The position numbers were made by a program, and so were the translations under genes. Below are positions 49,502 through 59,332 of a DNA stretch of 64,000 bases, in pieces; the first letter of the stretch is position 1; the number at the start of each line of letters is the position of its first letter. The stretch is from a virus, in IMG/VR virus record IMGVR_UViG_3300021963_000051, positions 1 through 64,000 of that record. The stretch is one strand, 5' to 3'. Under the pieces are notes generated by a model. That model did no database searches, was not told the DNA's origin, and worked only from the letters and a program-made list of their open reading frames with translations.

Positions 49502-50677
49502 ATGTCAAAACTTTTAAATGAAAGATGGTCAGAGACCAAAGACGCTCTGCTTGAAGGCCTACAAGGTAACCGTCGTCAATCCATGGCAGTTTGCTTGGAA
49601 AACACACGTCGTTATTTGGCTGAGGCTGCAACAGCAGGTGCAACCAGCACAGGTAACATCGCTACATTAAACCGTGTGATTCTGCCAGTAATCCGTCGTG
49701 TTATGCCAACAGTTATTGCTAACGAAATCGTTGGTGTTCAGCCAATGACAGGTCCAGTTGGTCAAATTCATACTCTACGTGTTCGTTACGCTGACAGCGG
49801 TGACGGCGTTGTAGCAGGTGAAGAAGCACTAAGCCCATTCAAGATTGCTGCTGCTTATTCTGGAAATAACGTAGATGCTACACCTAAGGCTGCTGTAACA
49901 AGCCAGTTAGAAGGTGCTCCAGGTAAGCGTATGAGCATTCAAATCTTGAAGACACCAGTTGAAGCTAAGAGCCGTAAGCTATCAGCTCGCTGGACATTCG
50001 AGGCTGCTCAAGATGCACAGGCACAACAAGGTATCGACATTGAGGCAGAAATTATGGCCGCTCTAGCTCAAGAAATTACAGCTGAGATCGACCAAGAAAT
50101 CCTAGCTTCTTTACGTGGTCTTGCTGCTGTTGAAGAAACATATGACCAGTCATTAGTTTCTGGTACAGCTACATTCGTTGGTGACGAGCACGCCGCTCTT
50201 GCTATTCAGATCAATCGTGTAAGCAACTTAATTGCTCAGCGTACACGTCGTGGTTCTGCTAACTGGGCAGTTGTTTCTAACCAAGCTCTTACAATTCTAC
50301 AGAGCGCAACAACTAGTGCTTTTGCTCGCACAACAGAAGGCACATTTGAAGCTCCAACAAACACCAAGTTTGTAGGTACATTGAATGGAGCAATGCGTGT
50401 ATATGTAGATGCATACATGAGCGACACAGTTGATAACAACCAAGTTTTAGTTGGTTATAAGGGTTCAAGCGAAGCCGATGCTGCTGCTTTCTACTGCCCA
50501 TATATTCCTCTAATGAGTTCTGGTGTTGTTCTAGATCCAGCAACATTTGAACCAGTAGTTGGCTTCTTAACACGTTATGGCTATGTTGAGCTAACAAACA
50601 CAGCTAGCTCTCTAGGTAACGCTGCTGACTATCTAGGTAAGGTTGCAATTACATCTGCTAATGTAAGCTTCAAGTAA
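49502..50677 (+). CDS. 23: Major capsid protein gp23
   Basis: 391 residues with AAGGAG upstream. This is clearly shorter than T4 gp23 (521). RNRRQ-like N-terminal helix, then the prohead cleavage site RRYLAE|AATAG after Glu41, GNIATLNRVILPVIRRVMPT, NEIVGVQPMTGPVGQIHTLR and RWTFEAAQDAQAQQGIDIEA are gp23 signatures. The C-terminus ends FLTRYGYVELTNTASSLGNA. The shorter length suggests the insertion domain of T4 gp23 is reduced. Codon use is GC-richer than its neighbours, as expected for the most highly expressed gene. An intrinsic terminator follows. Confidence 0.96.
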   Translation: MSKLLNERWSETKDALLEGLQGNRRQSMAVCLENTRRYLAEAATAGATSTGNIATLNRVILPVIRRVMPTVIANEIVGVQPMTGPVGQIHTLRVRYADSGDGVVAGEEALSPFKIAAAYSGNNVDATPKAAVTSQLEGAPGKRMSIQILKTPVEAKSRKLSARWTFEAAQDAQAQQGIDIEAEIMAALAQEITAEIDQEILASLRGLAAVEETYDQSLVSGTATFVGDEHAALAIQINRVSNLIAQRTRRGSANWAVVSNQALTILQSATTSAFARTTEGTFEAPTNTKFVGTLNGAMRVYVDAYMSDTVDNNQVLVGYKGSSEADAAAFYCPYIPLMSSGVVLDPATFEPVVGFLTRYGYVELTNTASSLGNAADYLGKVAITSANVSFK

Positions 50678-50701
50678 TAGTTTATATACAGATGATACAC
50701 G

Positions 50702-50725
50702 AAGCCCGCTAAATGCGGGCTTTTT
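50702..50725 (+). terminator. Intrinsic terminator after gp23
   Basis: AAGCCCGC-TAAAT-GCGGGCTT followed by TTT, an 8-pair stem with a 5-base loop and a T-run. It begins 24 bases after the gp23 stop and would end the head transcript. Confidence 0.9.
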
Positions 50726-50799
50726 GTTAAATATAAAGTCTTTATGATTTATGCGGCACCCACCGCGTAGGGCATAGAACGCTCAATAAGGAGAAACAA

Positions 50800-51225
50800 A
50801 TGGGACGTCCATTAAAGAAAAAATTTTTTAGCGCAAATGCTAATAATAACATTAAAGTACAATTTCATAACGGTACTTCAAGCGTAGCTGGTTACATTGT
50901 TCACCAAGTAGGTGCTCGTAGATTTCAGTGTAGTGACGGAACAAATCGAAGAGTATGTAAATTAGTGAACAAAGCCTCTGCAGCTATTGCGGCTGGGGAA
51001 ATGACCATTACAGTGAAACAAGATGATGGTACTATAGATCAAGTTCTTAAAATTTCAGGAAGAATGCTAACAACCTTAAATGCTGGTGGCAATACGATTC
51101 GTAGACCTTGGAATTTCAGTACTTCAACTAGTGACAGTTATGTGCAAGTTGAAGAAGCTGGTACTTCGACTAGCGCAGTTACAACAGCAACTGGTGCAAC
51201 CAACCTTGAAGGTGATGCTCAGTAA
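50800..51225 (+). CDS. Conserved small virion protein (MGRPLKKK type)
   Basis: 141 residues with AAGGAG upstream. The opening MGRPLKKKFFSAN, then AGYIVHQVGARRFQCSDGT and RVCKLVNK are shared by small proteins of marine T4-like phages found near capsid or fibre genes. The C-terminal half is Thr/Ser/Gly-rich beta. It is flanked by intrinsic terminators on both sides, so it forms its own transcript, which fits a high-copy virion protein. Capsid decoration is possible but unproven. Confidence 0.65.
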   Translation: MGRPLKKKFFSANANNNIKVQFHNGTSSVAGYIVHQVGARRFQCSDGTNRRVCKLVNKASAAIAAGEMTITVKQDDGTIDQVLKISGRMLTTLNAGGNTIRRPWNFSTSTSDSYVQVEEAGTSTSAVTTATGATNLEGDAQ

Positions 51226-51240
51226 TTCCTAAGCATCTAT

Positions 51241-51265
51241 AAAAGGGGGCTAGACCCCCTTTTTT
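51241..51265 (+). terminator. Intrinsic terminator after 51225
   Basis: AAAAGGGGG-CTAGA-CCCCCTTTTTT: a 5-pair G/C stem extended by A-T pairs and followed by a T-run. It starts 15 bases after the stop codon of the preceding small virion gene. Confidence 0.92.
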
Positions 51266-51283
51266 CATAAGGTAAATAAAGGT

Positions 51284-51808
51284 ATGGCAAGTAATTGGGC
51301 TCTCCCTAACACAATTATTCAATATGCTGAATCAGGATTTGAAAATATTCATGTAGCCTGGGATAACAGCAGGCAGTTTTCACCTCTAAAAAATAAAGAC
51401 GGTATTCATACAAAGACTGTTAGAGACCTTATTCACATAGCTAGAGATCCTAAACATGACATTGTAGAAAAAACCTATTTTTTAAAACTTACAGGTTTTA
51501 ATTTTACAAACATACCTATTTTTCTATCAGGAATAGAAGTTAAGGTAACTATGAACAGATACGGTAGAATTACCGACGACGAAATAAATCTTTGCTTAAA
51601 CAATGAAACAATAGGTACAAATCAAGCAGATAGAGAATTAAGTCCTATTAAAATTTATGGTGGTCAATCTTATCTATGGGAAACAGGTTTGACTATAGCA
51701 GATTTATCAAATAGTTCTTTTGGCTGTGTATTTAGATTTCAAAGTCATCCAAATTGGCCTCATAAGTGTAGTGCGCTAATTGATGCTGTTGAGATAAGAG
51801 TTCATTAA
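51284..51808 (+). CDS. Virion structural protein of unknown function
   Basis: 174 residues (MASNWALPNTIIQYAE). Beta-rich, ending with FGCVFRFQSHPNWPHKCSAL and DAVEIRVH, a C-terminal pattern recurring in marine phage structural proteins. GGTAAATA lies just upstream but too close to the ATG to be its obvious promoter. It precedes the long adhesin and may be a fibre-associated or capsid protein. No catalytic motif. Confidence 0.55.
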   Translation: MASNWALPNTIIQYAESGFENIHVAWDNSRQFSPLKNKDGIHTKTVRDLIHIARDPKHDIVEKTYFLKLTGFNFTNIPIFLSGIEVKVTMNRYGRITDDEINLCLNNETIGTNQADRELSPIKIYGGQSYLWETGLTIADLSNSSFGCVFRFQSHPNWPHKCSALIDAVEIRVH

Positions 51809-51810
51809 AA

Positions 51811-51818
51811 AATAAATA
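51811..51818 (+). promoter_or_regulatory. Late-promoter-like AATAAATA before the 2352-residue adhesin
   Basis: AATAAATA on the plus strand, 17 bases before the ATG at 51836, with a TGAGGA ribosome site between. One mismatch to TATAAATA. It could start the distal fibre transcript. Confidence 0.45.
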
Positions 51819-51835
51819 CACTGAGGATCAATTAA

Positions 51836-54800
51836 ATGGCAACCAGCGTACAACAATATCCAGGGAATCTTAAAGTATCTGTATATAACGGATTCATTGT
51901 TATTGATGCTAAAGATCAAATTTCAATAACTTCCCAATTTGGATACATAAGAACAGAAGCAGGACTCTATATTACCAACGAAGCCACTGGGGGTTATCTT
52001 AGAAATATAGCATCTCAAGAAGTCTTAATAAGATCAAATTTAAGTTATGTAGAGGTAGATGCTAATGATTATATAAGATTAACATCCAATAGTAATTATA
52101 TTCAATTAAATGCTGCTCAATACGCTAGAATTTCAGCAGGCGATTATGTAGAGTTAAAGCCTCAAAGTTATTTAAAATTTGATGTAACTACGTATCATCA
52201 AAGTCAAATAGGTGATTATTCTGTCAGTGTAATCGGGGGTTATCAAACTGTTGATGTTGCACAATATATTGAACAGTCTGCTGGTAATTATTATAAAATA
52301 TCAGCATTAGGTGGAAGAATTACATTAGAAGCTAATAGCTTTGTAGAGATTGACGCCCAACAGCAAGTCACAATTACTTCTCAAGGAAGTTTTATAAATT
52401 TAACCGCTGTATCTGTTATTGGCACAGATGCTCAAGAAATTGAATTAGGAGCTAATGATACTCAAGATGTTATTCCTAATGCAAAATTTAAAAAGGATCT
52501 CTTTGTTAGAGATTCTACAACATATGATATAGGAGCATCTGGGGAGACATGGAGAGGACTCCACATTGAAACAATTGACAGTTATGATCAAGGCAATGTT
52601 CAAAATCCTTATTTCAGAGTATTCGATCCAAATGATGTTTACGGCGCCGCAATAGGTAATGCTGGTCAAATAGCCATAGCGAATGCTCAACGAGCATCAG
52701 CACCTGTGTATTTTAGAGGTGGTGTAGGTATAGCAAAAGATTTAAATGTTGGCGGATTCATTTATGGTAGAATTGAAACAGCTAATACCAGTTTAAGTAT
52801 TAATGTAACTGCTACAAATATTGATCAAGTTTTTTACAATACCTTTGCAGTAAGTACGGGTAATCAATTTTTATTCATAGACTCTACAGGATTACAAGGA
52901 GGATATACCTATAATCCAAGTCGAGGTCTACTTACTGTTGAACGGGGGAGAGTAGTAGCTACAGATCAAAGTGTTAGTACTACAACAGGTGCATTTACTG
53001 TAACAGGCGGAGTTGGTATTGGCAAAGATGTTTATATTGGTGGCAATATTTTACCTGGAACTGCTAATACTAGCAGTATAGGCCTACAAGATTTAGAATG
53101 GGCTACAGGATTTATCAATAATTTATATTCCGAATTTATTGGGAATACCAATACTAATATAATTATGCAGCCAGATATCACTGCAAATAAAGGCAGAGTT
53201 GATATTTTCGGTGACATTAGAGTACGCGGTAAAGATCCTGTAGGAACTGCTCCAGTTGTAAGGAATACTCTATATGTCACTATGGATGGTAATGACACTA
53301 ATGATGGTAGAGCAATGGATGCCAGTCGTGCTTGCAGAACAATTAGTGGAGCTGTTAAGAGTCCGTATTACCAAGAAGGAACACAAATTCTAGTTAGTGC
53401 AGGATTTTATCTTGAAGATAATCCTATAAGGATGAAGCCTTACACTAGTATAAGAGGTAGTGATATTAGAACTACCTTTATTGAACCAATCAATAAAACG
53501 CAGGATTTATTTCATGTAGAAAGTGGTTGTTACCTAAACTATATGACCTTTTTAAATGGAAGAAGTGGCTTACTTGAAGGTCCATATGAACAGGGCTTTA
53601 ATAGAGGAGCGTATTGTACAGCATTTCCTCCATTAGAAGGTGATGACAGAATAGACTTGTTCCATAGTCCTTATATTCAAAACTGTACAAATCAAAGCGG
53701 TCCTTGGCTCAAAGACGGAACAATGTTTATACCGAATTCCACTGTACAAATTCCAAGAGCTGTAGGAACAGGAACATGGGAAGCAAACACTACAACTATA
53801 GTAGTAAAAGCTAATACAGGCACAATTGCCAAAGGCATGAGTATAAACGCAGGTAATCAAAATCCAGGATTTTTTGATGCTCGTACGTTAATGTTGGCAA
53901 ATAAGGCATTCATTCAAGAACAGGTAGTTGCTTTTGTAGATCAAACATTTAATAGTGGAAATTTTGTCTACGATCAAATTAAATGTGCTAGAGACACAGG
54001 TTTGATTTTAGAAAGTATTGCCATTGATATGCTTCAAGATAGCACAAGCGAAAGCATTTTTGCCGGCCTTCAGTACTGGAGACAGAGCGGATATGTAGAT
54101 GCTATAGGTAGTCAATTTACAGCAACAATAAATTCTATAGGATATCTAGCTACTCTTGCTGTTACTACAGCATCTAATGCAGGTGGTGGCGCACAAGGAT
54201 CTATTGTCAATCAGCGTTTTCAAAATATTTTAACAATTCTTAATACTAGTACAGCAACTTTAGCTAATGGTTCATTTAGTGAATGGATAACAAATAGTAT
54301 TGTAAGTAATGGTACCGCTACAAATAATGTCAATACTGTCTTGGCCTACAATGCTTTATTAGCCGCTAAAAATAGTTTAAAAGAAGGCGTAATATCTTAT
54401 ATAACTAGTAATTTTCCAACATTGGTATACAACTCATCTACATGTCGAAGAGATGTAGGATTTATAATAGACAGTGTAGCATTTGACCTATTACATGGCG
54501 GAAACAAACAAAGTATTAAATCTGGAGTTTACTATTTTGGCTATACTTCAACCATTAGTGAAATTAATACAGGTTCTAGTAATATTACGAATGAAATTCC
54601 ACAAACAACTGCTGCTTATAGATTCTTGAAAGGTATCGTTTCAAATGTCGTTCAAGGAATTCCTGTACCTACAAAATATCAAAATTCTATCCTACAAACT
54701 ATCGCAGGATATAACAGCGGTACTATTCATCAGGCTGAAGATTTATCAGATAGGATAGATATTATCACAGGTATAATTAGAAATGGCCCTTCTGATTATG

Positions 54801-57800
54801 CCGAAACTGGTAAACGTATTCCTATTAGTCTTGAAACAAATACTACGACGCAAGTTTCAAATGCCTATAATTTATTACAAGCTAATAAAAATTTTATAGT
54901 TGCTGAAACTATTGCTTATATTAATTCAACATCAAATTACTTCGAATATAATAGAGAAAAATGTAGACGTGATGTTGGAATTTTAGTAGAAAATATAAGT
55001 TATGATGCTACATTTGGTGGTAATGAAAAAGCTGTAGAAAGTGGACTTGCCTATTTCGATGGTGTAATAAGCAAAATTTCCGGACAAGAAGTTCAAACTA
55101 TTTCAGCTATAGATTATCTAAATTCTTTAGCTCAAAAAATAATAAGAAATCAAACCTGTACAAATCTTTTAGGATTTACTGCAACTCATGTACAAGTAAT
55201 TAATACAGCATTAACTGGAGGAGCAGTAAGTTCAGATACTATAGATTATCTATTTGATATAGTTACAACAATTATAGATAATGGTCCTACCGCAGCACCT
55301 ACCATTTATAATAGCCCAGGACCGGATAGCGCATTTGTAAGTGCTCAAACTCTTATTCAATCTAATAGAGCATTTATACAACAAGACACGATAAACTATG
55401 TTAATAATGTTTTATTACCTACTTTATATCCAGGATATTTTTCATACAGTGAAATAAAATGCCGTAGAGACACTGGATTAATTATTGATTCTATCGCTAT
55501 TGATTTATTGTATCCAACTGCGGCAAGAAGTCAAAGTACATTTGCCGGATTACAATACTGGAATCAAGATGCATATGTTGGAGCTATTGCAGATCAATTA
55601 AATCCTACTGTAGATGCTATTAAGTACCTTAAAGATCTAGCAAGAAAAATTGTCTTATGTATTACACCTAGTGATGATTTAGTTAATAGATATCAAACAG
55701 CCATTCCCCAGGTTACAAATTTAGAACCAGGAACAGATAACGAAGTAACTATTTTAAATGCTAGATTTGATGAACTTATAGAAATAGTAAACGGAAATAA
55801 ATCAGGTTGGACAAACAGAATTATTCCCAATGGAAAAACAAATAGTTTATTAAATTACAAAAATGCTTACAATCTATTAATAGCAAATAGAGCATACTTA
55901 GGTGCTGAAGTAAATGCCTATGTCCAGGCAACAAATTTTGGATTTACTTATGATACAGCCAAGTGTGCTAGAGATGTGGGATACCTCACAGAAGCTGTAG
56001 GCTTTGATATGCTTCACGGAGGAAATAGACAAACTGTTCAAAACGGTTTATATTATTACGGATTTACTTCAACTACAAACATTTATAATGAAACTACTCA
56101 GACTGTTGCTGCCTTCAACACGTTAAGTTATATCATAAGTCAAGTTGTACTTAATACTCCTGTTAATCGTAGACAGTTTAAAAAAGTTCAAACATTTTTT
56201 ACAACTACTGCTACAATAAGCGAAGTTAATTTTATTAATACTACTGTTAATACAATTACAAGCATCATTTTAAATGGACCAAGTGTAGCAGCATTACCAG
56301 CTGGTGTAGCAATGACAGCCAGTAATTCCGCAAGTGTAATCACAGCCTATGATTTAATTTATGCTAATAAAGATTTTATTATCGAAGAAGTAATTAGTTT
56401 TATAGATCAAACTTATAATGCAGGTAGATTTAACTATGATGAAGCTAAATGTTTTAGAGATGTTGGGTTAATTTTAGACGCTGTTACTCAAGATGTAATT
56501 TTAGGGGGAAATAGTAAAAGTATTGAAGCAGGATTGGCATATTGGAGTGGAGGTTATAATTCTGTAGGAGATCAAATTACCACTACAACTATGGCAATTA
56601 ATCACGCACGAGATATGGCGATCACAGTGGCTAAAAATCAAATATTTACAGCTACTACTGGTACATTACTAACGCAAAACATTATTCCATTTTTTCAATA
56701 TGGTGATGAATACGGTCCACAAGAAGCTATTCGTAGAAACTTTAATATAATTACTACTATTATAGAAAAAGGTCCTTTATATGCTCCGCCAACTTATGCT
56801 GGAGGAGGACTCTTTAGTCTTGTTGGTATTAACGGTGCAGATGTTAAGATTGCTCCTAAAGTTATTAGTGTTTCTACTATTACTACAGGCACATATAGGA
56901 TCGGGCTTGATATACCTACTATAGGATTCGGTGTTAATTCTACTCTATACTTTGGAGATACACAGATATTTCCTTTAAGAGATAAAGAAGTAGATGAGCA
57001 AAGTTTTGAATACGCAGGAAACACTTCAACATGGGCACTTAGAAAAATAGACCCAGTCGGTGGTATGGGAGGCAGTTTAGTAGATGGTGGGGTGATAAGT
57101 GATAGATCTCCTATTCAATCATTTGTGTATGATGCCTTTACTCAACTTACACAGGGCGGCCGTGGCGTTCATATCATTAGAGATGGTTATGCTCAGTTAG
57201 TTTCGGTCTTTACTATTTTTGCTTCTAAGGGTGTAGAAGTTGAAAGTGGTGGTATAGCCAGTATTGTTAACAGTAACGCTAACTTCGGAGACATCTGTTT
57301 ACAGGCTAAGGGCTTTGGCAAACGTAAATTTACAGGGCATATTTACAATCCTTCATTTAAGTCTTATCCAGAAAGTCCAAATTTAATAGGAGGGGAATAT
57401 TTAAATCAATATTATCCTAGCGGATTTTGGCCTAACAATGCGCAGGTTATGGTCTTTTTACCAGATTTAGATGATCGTCCGCACATTTCTTTAGTAATGG
57501 AGGTTATTCCTCCGGAGACTGTACGAGATTATACAGGAGAACTTGTAGCACAGGTTAATGAACAAGGCTTTCCGGGATTTTTAAATGCTAGTCCTACTAC
57601 AAGCACTTTGTCTACAGGAAGTATAACTATCTCTGGAATAGACACAACTAATATCTTTGTGGGTAACCGTGTATATGCTAGAGATCAATTTGGAAGAAGC
57701 ACAAGCTCGAATATAGATGTTAATGGTGACTGGATACCATATGTAGATGACGAGACATTTGTTACTGGGTTAGAATATCAAACAGTTACACTGAGTAAGC

Positions 57801-58894
57801 CATTATTATCGGGTGGCGCTGATCCAGATAATACTGCTTTGAGTATAAATGATAATTATTTTGATTTGTATTTTTGTGGTAATGCATATTATACAGTATT
57901 AAGTAGTGAGGTTGGATCAAATCCGCAATATGCCGGCACAGGAACAACTTTAATACCTGATGGAGAAAATATTCTATCTGCTATAAGTCTAGGTTTACCT
58001 GTTGGTCAAATTAATGAACATATAGCTACACTAAATTACCTTAATACAATCACAAATAGAGTGATAAGTAACCTTCCAGTTACAAGTTTACAGACAGGAA
58101 CAAGTACAACAACTCAATATATTAACTTGTTAGTACAAGGTGGGGGGGAAGCTACATCGTTCATAGATTTAAGGTTTGATGATTCTATAAACATCATAGG
58201 AGCAGCTAATCTTACTGCGGCAGAAGCAGTGGTTAGACCTAGTCTTAGAACTACCTCTGGAGCACCTGTACAAGGGGCAGGTAGTGCTGTCAGTTTAATA
58301 GAACAAAATATAGAATTTTTAGCAGACGAAGTCAGCGCATTTGTACGAAATAATTATTTTTCAACAAATTTTGTAACATTAAGTCAAGCAGACAAAGATA
58401 AAATTTTCTACAAGTGTCAGCGAGATACAAAAATTATTCTACAAAGATTAATATACGACATAGAAACTGGAGGCAGGTACAATATGGTAATGGTTGGTCT
58501 TAGCTATTGGAGAAGACAGGGTACCTATCATATTGTTAGTTTGGGAGAGGCAGTGACAAGAACTGATTTATTCCCAGACGGTGCTACAGTTAATTTCTAT
58601 CAAAGAAGCTATATGAGTGCCAGTGGTTACGTATTTGAATATGTAGGAGCGGGTATCGATTACGGAGCACTTCCACAGCGTGGGGTAGCAGATCCCCAAC
58701 AAGGTAGAGAAGTAGTTCAGCTAAATGCCGGTAAGGTATTCTTTACTTCAACTGATCAAAACGGTGACTTTAGAATAGGTCCAGGATTAGTTATTAGTCA
58801 AGCAACTGGTGTGCTTAGTGGTAGAACATTTACACGATCATTATTTGCTAATTTAACACCCTTTATTTTAGCTATTGAAGCAGGTGGGGGCTAA
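51836..58894 (+). CDS. Giant modular adhesin/fibre protein with KCxRDxG repeats
   Basis: 2352 residues. Residues 1-220 are short beta strips (NDYIRLTSNSNYIQLN, GDYVELKPQSYLKF) resembling a beta-solenoid. A GAFTVTGGVGIGKDVYIGG fibre motif follows near 385. Residues about 479-620 (MDGNDTNDGRAMDASRACRT, then TSIRGSDIRTTFI) resemble a pectate-lyase-type beta-helix. Six modules of about 165 residues, each opening with KCxRDxG, start near 715, 868, 1041, 1207, 1375 and 1537; a seventh lies near 2192. The C-terminus has GDFRIGPGLVISQATGVLSG. Such modules are found in cyanophage virion proteins of unknown role. Inferred: a long tail or capsid fibre for surface binding. It heads the plus-strand fibre array. 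Confidence 0.75.
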   Translation: MATSVQQYPGNLKVSVYNGFIVIDAKDQISITSQFGYIRTEAGLYITNEATGGYLRNIASQEVLIRSNLSYVEVDANDYIRLTSNSNYIQLNAAQYARISAGDYVELKPQSYLKFDVTTYHQSQIGDYSVSVIGGYQTVDVAQYIEQSAGNYYKISALGGRITLEANSFVEIDAQQQVTITSQGSFINLTAVSVIGTDAQEIELGANDTQDVIPNAKFKKDLFVRDSTTYDIGASGETWRGLHIETIDSYDQGNVQNPYFRVFDPNDVYGAAIGNAGQIAIANAQRASAPVYFRGGVGIAKDLNVGGFIYGRIETANTSLSINVTATNIDQVFYNTFAVSTGNQFLFIDSTGLQGGYTYNPSRGLLTVERGRVVATDQSVSTTTGAFTVTGGVGIGKDVYIGGNILPGTANTSSIGLQDLEWATGFINNLYSEFIGNTNTNIIMQPDITANKGRVDIFGDIRVRGKDPVGTAPVVRNTLYVTMDGNDTNDGRAMDASRACRTISGAVKSPYYQEGTQILVSAGFYLEDNPIRMKPYTSIRGSDIRTTFIEPINKTQDLFHVESGCYLNYMTFLNGRSGLLEGPYEQGFNRGAYCTAFPPLEGDDRIDLFHSPYIQNCTNQSGPWLKDGTMFIPNSTVQIPRAVGTGTWEANTTTIVVKANTGTIAKGMSINAGNQNPGFFDARTLMLANKAFIQEQVVAFVDQTFNSGNFVYDQIKCARDTGLILESIAIDMLQDSTSESIFAGLQYWRQSGYVDAIGSQFTATINSIGYLATLAVTTASNAGGGAQGSIVNQRFQNILTILNTSTATLANGSFSEWITNSIVSNGTATNNVNTVLAYNALLAAKNSLKEGVISYITSNFPTLVYNSSTCRRDVGFIIDSVAFDLLHGGNKQSIKSGVYYFGYTSTISEINTGSSNITNEIPQTTAAYRFLKGIVSNVVQGIPVPTKYQNSILQTIAGYNSGTIHQAEDLSDRIDIITGIIRNGPSDYAETGKRIPISLETNTTTQVSNAYNLLQANKNFIVAETIAYINSTSNYFEYNREKCRRDVGILVENISYDATFGGNEKAVESGLAYFDGVISKISGQEVQTISAIDYLNSLAQKIIRNQTCTNLLGFTATHVQVINTALTGGAVSSDTIDYLFDIVTTIIDNGPTAAPTIYNSPGPDSAFVSAQTLIQSNRAFIQQDTINYVNNVLLPTLYPGYFSYSEIKCRRDTGLIIDSIAIDLLYPTAARSQSTFAGLQYWNQDAYVGAIADQLNPTVDAIKYLKDLARKIVLCITPSDDLVNRYQTAIPQVTNLEPGTDNEVTILNARFDELIEIVNGNKSGWTNRIIPNGKTNSLLNYKNAYNLLIANRAYLGAEVNAYVQATNFGFTYDTAKCARDVGYLTEAVGFDMLHGGNRQTVQNGLYYYGFTSTTNIYNETTQTVAAFNTLSYIISQVVLNTPVNRRQFKKVQTFFTTTATISEVNFINTTVNTITSIILNGPSVAALPAGVAMTASNSASVITAYDLIYANKDFIIEEVISFIDQTYNAGRFNYDEAKCFRDVGLILDAVTQDVILGGNSKSIEAGLAYWSGGYNSVGDQITTTTMAINHARDMAITVAKNQIFTATTGTLLTQNIIPFFQYGDEYGPQEAIRRNFNIITTIIEKGPLYAPPTYAGGGLFSLVGINGADVKIAPKVISVSTITTGTYRIGLDIPTIGFGVNSTLYFGDTQIFPLRDKEVDEQSFEYAGNTSTWALRKIDPVGGMGGSLVDGGVISDRSPIQSFVYDAFTQLTQGGRGVHIIRDGYAQLVSVFTIFASKGVEVESGGIASIVNSNANFGDICLQAKGFGKRKFTGHIYNPSFKSYPESPNLIGGEYLNQYYPSGFWPNNAQVMVFLPDLDDRPHISLVMEVIPPETVRDYTGELVAQVNEQGFPGFLNASPTTSTLSTGSITISGIDTTNIFVGNRVYARDQFGRSTSSNIDVNGDWIPYVDDETFVTGLEYQTVTLSKPLLSGGADPDNTALSINDNYFDLYFCGNAYYTVLSSEVGSNPQYAGTGTTLIPDGENILSAISLGLPVGQINEHIATLNYLNTITNRVISNLPVTSLQTGTSTTTQYINLLVQGGGEATSFIDLRFDDSINIIGAANLTAAEAVVRPSLRTTSGAPVQGAGSAVSLIEQNIEFLADEVSAFVRNNYFSTNFVTLSQADKDKIFYKCQRDTKIILQRLIYDIETGGRYNMVMVGLSYWRRQGTYHIVSLGEAVTRTDLFPDGATVNFYQRSYMSASGYVFEYVGAGIDYGALPQRGVADPQQGREVVQLNAGKVFFTSTDQNGDFRIGPGLVISQATGVLSGRTFTRSLFANLTPFILAIEAGGG
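53981..56930 (+). repeat. ABC-ABC super-repeat of KCxRDxG modules
   Basis: Six modules start near 53981, 54440, 54959, 55457, 55961 and 56447. Modules 1 and 4 share FAGLQYW and AIDxL. Modules 2 and 5 share DLLHGGN/DMLHGGN and YxGxTST. Modules 3 and 6 share GGNxK-EAGLAY or ESGLAY. The spacing between like modules is about 1.48-1.52 kb, so a three-module block appears to have been duplicated once. Confidence 0.75.
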
Positions 58895-58905
58895 AAGGAA
58901 AAATT

Positions 58906-59322
58906 ATGGCATTAATTCCATTAAATAAATTTGTTACGAAAACAGTCATTTTAAATACATCTAGTTTTTATTATAATTATTCTGGAGTGAGTACAACAAC
59001 TGTATATACCGCTCCAATTGGTGTAACTAGTATTGTATTGATGGCTCAAGTATCTAATATCAGTACAGGTACACAAGCAGTGAATTTTATTCATCACAGA
59101 AATAGACCAATTTTAGCAGACGCTCAAGGTAACGGTGCTCAACCTGCCAATGTAGATAGCTTTCTTGTTAAGAATTTTGAAATTCCTAGCGGTGATGCCG
59201 GTACTGTTTTGTCAGGTAAACTCGTAATTGAAAGTTTAGATAGTTTAAGAGCATTTGTCAGTTCTAACAACTCCAACACTGTACAACTTGTTCTAAGCGT
59301 TTTAGAAACAGCAAATAATTAA
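58906..59322 (+). CDS. Conserved small virion protein after the adhesin
   Basis: 138 residues with AAAGGA upstream. TVYTAPIGVTSIVLMAQVSN, then FHHRN-like FIHHRNRP, KNFEIPSGDAGTVLSGKLVI and VQLVLSVLETANN are a pattern seen in small beta-sandwich proteins of marine T4-like virions. It lies between two fibre genes with 11- and 10-base gaps. Possibly a fibre connector or capsid decoration protein; no direct evidence. Confidence 0.6.
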   Translation: MALIPLNKFVTKTVILNTSSFYYNYSGVSTTTVYTAPIGVTSIVLMAQVSNISTGTQAVNFIHHRNRPILADAQGNGAQPANVDSFLVKNFEIPSGDAGTVLSGKLVIESLDSLRAFVSSNNSNTVQLVLSVLETANN

Positions 59323-59332
59323 AGAGAAATTT

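Noticed and set aside
49114-49539. 141-codon minus-strand frame opposite gp22
   Set aside because: It overlaps a secure scaffold gene, has no promoter or ribosome site and shows no recognisable protein pattern.
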